Origin: Thermococcaceae archaeon
GTDB lineage: Archaea; Methanobacteriota_B; Thermococci; Thermococcales; Thermococcaceae
NCBI GenBank assembly: GCA_027064745.1
Contig: JAMOPD010000218.1
Span: 1 to 11,813 of the forward strand
Length of the DNA stretch: 11,813 nucleotides
Direction of reading: 5' to 3'
The position numbers and the translations under genes were made by a program. A model generated the notes under the pieces. The model was not told the origin of the DNA. It searched no databases and saw only the letters and a program-made list of their open reading frames with translations. Of the stretch, positions 6,977 through 11,813 are shown piece by piece (position 1 is the first letter of the stretch; every line of letters starts with the position of its first letter).

Positions 6977-7813
6977 ATGAGTGACCTTGAGGAATTCCAG
7001 ATGTATCTTGAGCTGGAGGGTAAGAGTCCAAACACGGTCAGAATGTACTCATACTATGTGAGGCGTTATCTTGACAAGGGTTATGATTTGAATTCCCGCT
7101 CTGCTCTACGTTTTTTGGCAAAACTCAAAAAGGAAGGTTACTCAAACAAAAGTCTGAATCTTGTTGTTCAAGCTCTCCGCTCCTATTTCCGCTTTGAGGG
7201 GCTTGATGAGGAAGCAGAGAAGCTCAAACCCCCAAAGGTTCCAAGGAGTTTACCGAAAGCCTTGACAAAAGAAGAGGTGAAGAAACTCTTAAGTGTTATC
7301 TCTCCACTCAGAAAACGTGATAGACTTATAGTTCTCCTGCTTTATGGTACTGGATTGAGAGTTAGCGAACTTTGCAACCTGAAAATAAAGGACGTTGACC
7401 TTAACAGGGGAATTATAACCGTGAGGAGAGGCAAAGGAGCAAAGGATAGACTGGTGCCCCTTTCAAAACCAATCATTAAAGAAATCAGAGAGTATCTTGC
7501 CCTGAGGGAGGATAGCAGCGAATACCTACTTGTTGAGGAAAGAAGGGAGAGGAAAGATAGGATTTCTCCTAAGACGGTGTGGTATATTCTAAACAAATAT
7601 GGAAAGAAAGCCGGGATAAAGGTAACCCCTCACATGCTAAGACACAGCTTTGCCACTCATATGCTTGAAAATGGAGTTGATATAAGAGTTATTCAAGAAA
7701 TTTTAGGGCATTCAAACCTTTCAACCACCCAAATCTACACCAAAGTTACAGTAGAGCATCTAAAGAAGGCACAAGAGAAAGCGAAGCTTATAGAAGGGTT
7801 AATGGGGAAGTAG
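6977..7813 (+). CDS. xerA: XerA-type tyrosine recombinase
   Basis: A 278-residue site-specific recombinase. I place the start at ATG 6977 (MSDLEEF), with GAGGGGT (6961-6967) as ribosome site; an in-frame ATG at 6959 would add MRGLWY, which appears to derive from the duplicated Toprim tail. Residues 1-80 form the core-binding SAM-like domain ([18 protein letters not shown]). The catalytic domain carries the full set: Arg128 in [10 protein letters not shown], Lys153 in GKGAKDR, His219 and Arg222 in [14 protein letters not shown], His245 in [12 protein letters not shown], and nucleophile Tyr254. In Thermococcales a single Xer protein, XerA, resolves chromosome dimers at a dif site and acts without a partner. 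The length and lack of phage-type extensions fit this housekeeping enzyme better than an integrase. No dif-like site was recognised here. Confidence 0.93.
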   Translation: MSDLEEFQMYLELEGKSPNTVRMYSYYVRRYLDKGYDLNSRSALRFLAKLKKEGYSNKSLNLVVQALRSYFRFEGLDEEAEKLKPPKVPRSLPKALTKEEVKKLLSVISPLRKRDRLIVLLLYGTGLRVSELCNLKIKDVDLNRGIITVRRGKGAKDRLVPLSKPIIKEIREYLALREDSSEYLLVEERRERKDRISPKTVWYILNKYGKKAGIKVTPHMLRHSFATHMLENGVDIRVIQEILGHSNLSTTQIYTKVTVEHLKKAQEKAKLIEGLMGK

Positions 7814-7819
7814 TTTACC

Positions 7820-7833
7820 CACTTTTTAATTTT
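7820..7833 (+). terminator. T-rich terminator after xerA
   Basis: CACTTTTTAATTTTCC begins seven bases after the xerA stop. Archaeal RNA polymerase of Thermococcales stops at such runs of T without needing a hairpin, and none is evident here. Confidence 0.5.
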
Positions 7834-7922
7834 CCTCGACATGAGAGCAAGTTTTAGATTTCTTGATTGAATTTCATTTATCCATAACTGGCATTACAAT
7901 TTTTGGATTAGAACCGTAAAAT

Positions 7923-7933
7923 GTTTATAAAAT
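7923..7933 (+). promoter_or_regulatory. TATA box of the lipoprotein gene
   Basis: GTTTATAAAAT is a strong TATA element. The predicted start site, about 25 bases on (near 7953), falls at the AGGTGG ribosome-binding bases (7953-7958), five bases before the TTG start at 7964. The leader would therefore be only about 11 bases. Confidence 0.6.
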
Positions 7934-7963
7934 CTCACCCAAAATACGATATAGGTGGGATCT

Positions 7964-9568
7964 TTGAGGCTCTTGGTTGCTGGCCTTATAACTCTTATCA
8001 TATTAACTGCTGGATGCATTCAGGAAGCCCCCGCTAGAGGCGTTCAGAACTCCAGGGGTGAGCTGGAAATCCATGGAGTTACGCTCAATTCTCCTCATCC
8101 AGGAGAACCTCTAAAAATAATTGTCAATGGAAAAGCTGACAGATTAGTGATCGAGCTGAAAACTCCCTCAGGAGTTATGAATCTGAGCACCAAGAAAAGC
8201 GAAAATATTTTCATTGCCGAGGTTAACACTACAGAAGGAGTTTATGAGGTTATGCGAGTTTATGCCTATCTAAATGGTAAAAAACTTGTTCGAACTATCG
8301 AGAAAAAGATAAAAGTTTTCGATTTGCCAAAGATAACACTATGGAACGTTAGTAGATTAAATGAAAGCGGTGAAATAATCGTTGAGGTTAAAATAAGTGA
8401 CTCCTCTGAGATTAAGAGGGCTATCCTAACTTACGAAGATAAGAGTGTCGAACTTGAAACAGGTGGAAGTATTTTCATAGGGACGTTGCGCATTAAAAGT
8501 CCAGAAGAAGCAGGGAAAATTTCCTTTACGGTAACGGCAGTCGACTCCTTCAACAACACTGCAACTCAGAACTTTGTTATAGACTGGCCTCTGCGGGACG
8601 CTTACTCTTACTTTGTTGTAAAGAATGGTTTTAATCCTCAACTAGCCATTAGGCTGTTTGACAATAACAAGTTGTTTCAGTACATCTACTCTTGGGACAG
8701 GAATCTAACATTCATCATTCTCAACATAGCTGATTGTAATGGAGAGAGAATCGAAGACAACATCGTATATAAGGTTCTTAAGCTGGTGAAGGATTATCAG
8801 AGTGCTAACTTGTATTTCAATATTCTCTATAGAACTCAGACCTGCAGAGCAAAGGAAGAAGTTTTGAATGCCCTAAACTATTACGTAGATGCTGTTTTAA
8901 AACAAAATTTACCAGAGCATGATTATGATGTACTAAAATTGTTTATTAACGCTAGTAATAAAGACCCAGAGCTAGTGGATTTTGAGCCAATCATAGTAAA
9001 AGATAATTATGGTCATAGAGTAATAATAGATTCTTACAACAAACCAAGGGATACATGGATGATAGTTGAGTTCATAAAAAGAAATCCTTATGTAGCTAGC
9101 GATGATAATTTGTATCTACCGGTTAACATGCTGATAAAAGAGATGGCTTGGAATTTCTTCGATAATAAATTTGGTCCTAGATATGCTGATAAGCATCATA
9201 ATAATTTGAGTGATGAAGAACTAGATAAAATATATCAACCAACTAACGAAGATATTTGGTATATCATACAAAAACTATGGGATTATTATTACACTGGCAT
9301 AGGTAAAAGATACCAGTATGTTAAATGGTGGGATAAACAAGAATTTGCTAAGCAGTATCCTACTGAGCTAGAAAGAAAGTTGATATTGATTGGATTATGG
9401 GATTTACCCAATCAAGTTGCTGATTTTAGCCATACTCATCCAGATATAAGAGGTGGTTGGGATTATGATGTTGTTTGGGGTTTAAAGGCACAAAAGTTAT
9501 TTGTGGATCAGCTAGAGCAAATGTATGATATTCTTGAACAAACAAGAACAACTAGCAAAGGAAAGTGA
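7964..9568 (+). CDS. Large secreted lipoprotein, N-terminal intact part (534 codons)
   Basis: I choose TTG 7964 as start: AGGTGG (7953-7958) lies five bases before it, and the product then begins MRLLVAGLITLIILTAGC, a lipoprotein signal peptide with the lipid-modified cysteine at 18. The upstream GTG 7955 overlaps the ribosome site. Residues about 30-205 look like two tandem Ig-like beta domains (alternating strands; PGEPLKIIVNG, then PKITLWNVSRLNESGEIIVE, then a SFTVTAVDSFNNTATQ strand typical of such repeats). From about 215 on the protein is alpha/beta and very rich in Tyr, Trp, Asn and Asp. The frame ends at TGA 9566-9568, but clear protein sequence continues in the same frame, so this is likely a truncated product of a gene once about 743 codons long. 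From roughly 8880 onward the DNA is visibly more A+T-rich than the 5' part. I do not recognise the full family. Confidence 0.65.
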   Translation: MRLLVAGLITLIILTAGCIQEAPARGVQNSRGELEIHGVTLNSPHPGEPLKIIVNGKADRLVIELKTPSGVMNLSTKKSENIFIAEVNTTEGVYEVMRVYAYLNGKKLVRTIEKKIKVFDLPKITLWNVSRLNESGEIIVEVKISDSSEIKRAILTYEDKSVELETGGSIFIGTLRIKSPEEAGKISFTVTAVDSFNNTATQNFVIDWPLRDAYSYFVVKNGFNPQLAIRLFDNNKLFQYIYSWDRNLTFIILNIADCNGERIEDNIVYKVLKLVKDYQSANLYFNILYRTQTCRAKEEVLNALNYYVDAVLKQNLPEHDYDVLKLFINASNKDPELVDFEPIIVKDNYGHRVIIDSYNKPRDTWMIVEFIKRNPYVASDDNLYLPVNMLIKEMAWNFFDNKFGPRYADKHHNNLSDEELDKIYQPTNEDIWYIIQKLWDYYYTGIGKRYQYVKWWDKQEFAKQYPTELERKLILIGLWDLPNQVADFSHTHPDIRGGWDYDVVWGLKAQKLFVDQLEQMYDILEQTRTTSKGK

Positions 9569-10194
9569 GAATACAATTGGGGATGGTACCAATGGATAAT
9601 AGATAGAGGACATAATGGATTACCAAATATGCACGAACAATTCTTAGGAGCTAAAGTTGGTGATATCCACATGCCTTTCAGGGGTGAATATGACAATTGG
9701 ATATGGTATGAAAACATATTCAAATACAACGGAGTAGATCAATTTTTAACAAAAAACTTTGCTGACTATGAAAGAGTGAAAGTAGCTTATGGTTATATTA
9801 GTTACCATGCAGCTGATTATGGTGGAGAATGGCCAGCATACTATTATGGTCTATTTTTAGCTTTCAAAGCATATGGTATACCGACTAGGATAAATAGTAC
9901 TCTTATAAACGGTGGCAGAACGAGTTACCCTTCTATATATATATCCAGCACCATATGGTCAACCAGGAAATGAGTTCATGTTTCCATTACCAAAAAAAAA
10001 TAAGAGACTTACTAAAGCATAAGTATGGAGATGGCATAGTGTTTACTCCAGAAGGTGGTTTTGGTATGTATAGTTTAAAAGATGGGTTAGAGAAAGATGG
10101 TATGGAAGCAATAGGAGTTGATATGTATAGAGTTCCTAAAAATATAAACGTAATATATCCAGAAAAATACAAAATAGTTCTTTGGAAGAAATAA
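9569..10194 (+). pseudogene. Disconnected 3' third of the lipoprotein gene
   Basis: Coding continues in the same frame after TGA 9566 (EYNWGWYQWIIDRGHNG, then MHEQFLGAKVGDIHMPFRGE). It runs to the tract TATATATATAT (9934-9944), where the sense moves by one base to give YPAPYGQPGNEFMFPLPKK. At a run of nine A (9992-10000) it moves again to IRDLLKHKYGDGIVFTPEGG and ends in YKIVLWKK at 10194. Restoring one TA unit and removing one A would rejoin all pieces. The segment YYYGLFLAFKAYGIPTRI resembles the helix and GIPxR strand of transglutaminase-like peptidases, but the usual Cys nucleophile appears to be Trp or Glu there, so a non-catalytic relative is possible. The break types (one stop, two slippage-prone tracts) allow decay, phase variation or sequencing error. 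Confidence 0.65.
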
Positions 10195-10200
10195 TTTTTA
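10193..10200 (+). terminator. Short T-run after the lipoprotein reading frame
   Basis: AATTTTTA directly follows the TAA of the 3' fragment. It is a weak but plausible terminator between convergent genes. The remaining 80 bases up to the ATPase stop hold only a small palindrome, GTTAGCTAAC (10225-10234). Confidence 0.3.
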
Positions 10201-10279
10201 TTCTGCTATACTAAACGGATTATTGTTAGCTAACTTAAACAACAAAGAGCTTTCCAATACCCATTCTGGTCTATCACGT

Positions 10280-11554
10280 TCATCCAATATCCAGCAGAAA
10301 CTTCCACAGCGGAACGACCTTCACCGTTGTCCACGCGGTTTCCATCTCTTCCTCTTCGTCGAGCGTTACGATGGTGAGGTTTCTGCATCTCAGCTTTCTT
10401 CCGGCCTCGACAAGAGCCAGGACTTCCCTATCTTTGCTTTCAGACAGATTTTGAGTGACCTGAATTAGCTCCACCACCCTTCCAGACTCAACGAGCACGA
10501 AGTCCACTTCTCTCTCCCCGGAGCCGCCGTAATAGTAAACCTTGAGCAGGGGGTTGCGGTAGTACCTGCGCCTCATCAGCTCAAGGAAAACGGTGTTCTC
10601 CATGTCCCTCGCAATGTCTTTGCGTGAGAACAGTGAGAATCCCGTATCCACAAGGTAGACCTTCTTGGGTGCTCTCTGGGATTCCTTCTCGGAACGGGCG
10701 TATTTTGGCAGGAAGAAGACAAAGAACGAATCCTCAAGGGCTTTGAGGTATTCGAGGGCGGTTGTCTTCGATGTCCCAAACTCAGACTTCAAAAAGCCAT
10801 GTATGGAGCTGTAGGAGGTGTACTTGGCATAGCTTGAGAGGAGCAGCTTGATAACGCTTTCTATAAGGGCAATGTTCCGAATTCTGTGCCTCTCGATGAT
10901 GTCCTTAGTTATCATTACAGACAGGTACTCCTCAAGGATTCTGACCTTATCCTCCATAAGAGCAACTTCTGGAAATCCCCCGAACCTGAGATACTCATCG
11001 AGAAGCTTCTTTACCCTGTGAACCTTCCGGCCGTAGAGGTCGCGTCTTTCAATTTGGAAGCCCTTAAACCTCAGAAACTCCCTGAAGGAAAGGGGCAGGA
11101 TGGTGTACGTTACCACCCGACCTCTGAGCTGAGTTGCTATCTCCCTTGAGAGGAGTCTTGATGATGAACCGGTAACCCCAACCCTGAAGCCCTCATCCGT
11201 GAGATACCTGACCCCAACCTCCCAGTCCGGGACGTTCTGCACCTCATCGAGGAGAAAGATAATCTCTGTCCCAATGTTCTCGGGATAAAGGTCAAAGTAC
11301 GCGTCGAGAATTTTTGGAAAGTCCCTGCCGGTTATTCCAAACAAGAGGGGGTTTTCGAAGTTGAGGTAAATATATCGCTCTTTCTCAACTCCAATCATGG
11401 AATACAGGAGGTATGTCTTTCCGGAGCGCCTTGGTCCGATTATTGCGGTTGCCCTTCCCCCGACAAGGGCTGGCTGAACTTCTCTCTCAATGACCTCTGG
11501 CAAATCCCTCTCGTGGAATAGGCGAATGTAGCGTTTTATGTCCTCCAGATCCAT
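10280..11554 (-). CDS. AAA ATPase with C-terminal nuclease-like domain (COG1373 type)
   Basis: A 424-residue protein counted from ATG 11554. An ORF extended to 11596 would translate through the TATA box and the palindrome, so that start is rejected. The N-terminal AAA_14-like domain has Walker A GPRRSGKT (40-47), Walker B IIFLLDEVQ (98-106) and a sensor segment VGVTGSSSRLLSREIATQLRG (125-145, written with RG at its end). A winged-helix-like part follows (about 228-275, SSYAKYTSYSSIHGFL...TALEYLKAL), linking to a DUF4143-like C-terminal domain: KVYLVDTGF (298-306), ENTVFLEL (319-326), then GEREVDFVLVESGRVVELIQV (346-366 region), with Asp351 and Glu362 in PD-(D/E)xK-like positions but Gln365 where Lys is usual. 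These ATPases are abundant, mobile paralogues in archaea with no settled function. Leaderless or very short-leader transcription is likely, under a palindromic operator. Confidence 0.85.
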   Translation of the reverse strand: MDLEDIKRYIRLFHERDLPEVIEREVQPALVGGRATAIIGPRRSGKTYLLYSMIGVEKERYIYLNFENPLLFGITGRDFPKILDAYFDLYPENIGTEIIFLLDEVQNVPDWEVGVRYLTDEGFRVGVTGSSSRLLSREIATQLRGRVVTYTILPLSFREFLRFKGFQIERRDLYGRKVHRVKKLLDEYLRFGGFPEVALMEDKVRILEEYLSVMITKDIIERHRIRNIALIESVIKLLLSSYAKYTSYSSIHGFLKSEFGTSKTTALEYLKALEDSFFVFFLPKYARSEKESQRAPKKVYLVDTGFSLFSRKDIARDMENTVFLELMRRRYYRNPLLKVYYYGGSGEREVDFVLVESGRVVELIQVTQNLSESKDREVLALVEAGRKLRCRNLTIVTLDEEEEMETAWTTVKVVPLWKFLLDIG

Positions 11555-11573
11555 GGTACAGTATACTGTACCA
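11554..11573. promoter_or_regulatory. Perfect 20-bp palindrome at the ATPase start (candidate operator)
   Basis: TGGTACAGTATACTGTACCA is identical on both strands. On the reverse strand it fills the space between the TATA box (11576-11585) and the ATG at 11554, overlapping the A of the start codon and the expected transcription start. A protein bound here would block RNA polymerase, so a repressor site is the natural reading. Whether the ATPase or another regulator binds it is not shown. Confidence 0.7.
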
Positions 11574-11575
11574 AT

Positions 11576-11585
11576 ATTTATAAAT
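11576..11585 (-). promoter_or_regulatory. TATA box of the ATPase gene
   Basis: ATTTATAAAT lies about 27 bases upstream of the ATG, so transcription should begin at or next to the start codon, giving a leaderless mRNA. No ribosome site is visible before the ATG, in agreement. Confidence 0.6.
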
Positions 11586-11610
11586 TTTTGGTTCATTGGA
11601 CAGTACTACC

Positions 11611-11813
11611 TCAATAAACTCCCTTTCTCCTTAACAAAGCAAGATAGCTTGTGAAGGCTCCCGCTGAAATAGTATCGCCAAGACCCACAGTGGATACAGG
11701 ATTCTTGACAAGCCTCGTCGGGATTATCACGACCTTGTACTCTCTCGTTCTTCTCTTCGCTTCCTCAAATCTAAGCTTGACGAATTCGCCTCGTTCATTG
11801 TATGGAACAGTTA
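11611..11813 (-). CDS. ADP-dependent glucokinase/phosphofructokinase family, 3' end only
   Basis: The last 66 codons are visible on the reverse strand; the gene continues past the window edge. The sequence contains VVIIPTRLVKNPVSTVGLGD followed by TISAGAFTSYLALL and ends RRKGVY. The GLGDT segment is the GxGD-type catalytic loop of ribokinase-fold sugar kinases, and the TVGLGDTIS context matches the ADP-dependent kinases of Thermococcales that phosphorylate glucose or fructose 6-phosphate in the modified glycolytic pathway. The fragment does not decide between glucokinase and phosphofructokinase; I lean slightly to the latter. The stop is 25 bases from the TATA box of the downstream ATPase gene, with no clear terminator between. 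Confidence 0.8.
   Translation of the reverse strand, partial: TVPYNERGEFVKLRFEEAKRRTREYKVVIIPTRLVKNPVSTVGLGDTISAGAFTSYLALLRRKGVY

Noticed and set aside
7814..7922. Possible XerA dif site near xerA
   Set aside because: The intergenic region shows no pair of inverted 11-12 bp arms with a short spacer; dif is usually elsewhere on the chromosome.
9566..9568. TGA as a selenocysteine codon
   Set aside because: Thermococcales are not known to make selenoproteins, no SECIS-like element was seen, and two more frame breaks follow, so a nonsense mutation is simpler.
10223..10468. 81-codon + strand ORF overlapping the ATPase gene end
   Set aside because: Mostly antisense to the AAA ATPase coding sequence, with no ribosome site.
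11555..11596. N-terminal extension of the ATPase to an ATG at 11596
   Set aside because: It would translate the TATA box and the palindrome; ATG 11554 fits the promoter geometry and the expected N-terminus.

Overview
The window looks like a chromosomal segment of a hyperthermophilic archaeon of the order Thermococcales (Thermococcus or Pyrococcus). The support is an XPD-type Fe-S helicase, a TET-type M42 aminopeptidase very close to the Pyrococcus TET2 enzymes as I remember them, a XerA-type recombinase, the end of an ADP-dependent sugar kinase, archaeal TATA elements followed by GGAGG/GGTG ribosome sites, and a candidate H/ACA guide RNA with a kink-turn. No species call is possible by eye.

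Layout. 1-618 (+): 3' two-thirds of an M55 (DppA-like) peptidase; its stop codon lies inside a long imperfect hairpin (603-680) whose right arm recurs at 3549-3575. 734-802 (+): candidate H/ACA sRNA with its own TATA box. 815-2719 (-): XPD-family helicase, divergent from a small two-helix membrane protein (2770-3024, +). 3025-3983: gene-poor, apparently decayed DNA with an orphan 91-codon ORF. 3984-5030 (-): TET aminopeptidase. 5149-5944 (+): decayed DNA, including a clear multiply frameshifted sfsA pseudogene. 6069-7813 (+): probable two-gene unit of a Toprim/coiled-coil protein and XerA. 7964-10194 (+): large lipoprotein gene, intact for 534 codons, then broken by one in-frame TGA and two frameshifts located exactly at a TA-dinucleotide tract and a poly-A tract. 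10280-11554 (-): AAA ATPase with a C-terminal nuclease-like domain (COG1373 type), with a perfect 20-bp palindrome between its TATA box and its start codon. 11611-11813 (-): 3' end of an ADP-dependent glucokinase/phosphofructokinase.

The housekeeping genes (helicase, aminopeptidase, Toprim-XerA, sugar kinase) alternate with islands of decay. The best leads are the hairpin repeat, the H/ACA candidate, the slippage-prone breaks in the lipoprotein gene, the palindromic operator of the ATPase, and the uncharacterised Toprim protein beside XerA with a duplicated tail sequence. I did not find a complete, clearly new multi-gene system: no CRISPR array, no tRNA or rRNA, and no intact transposase.
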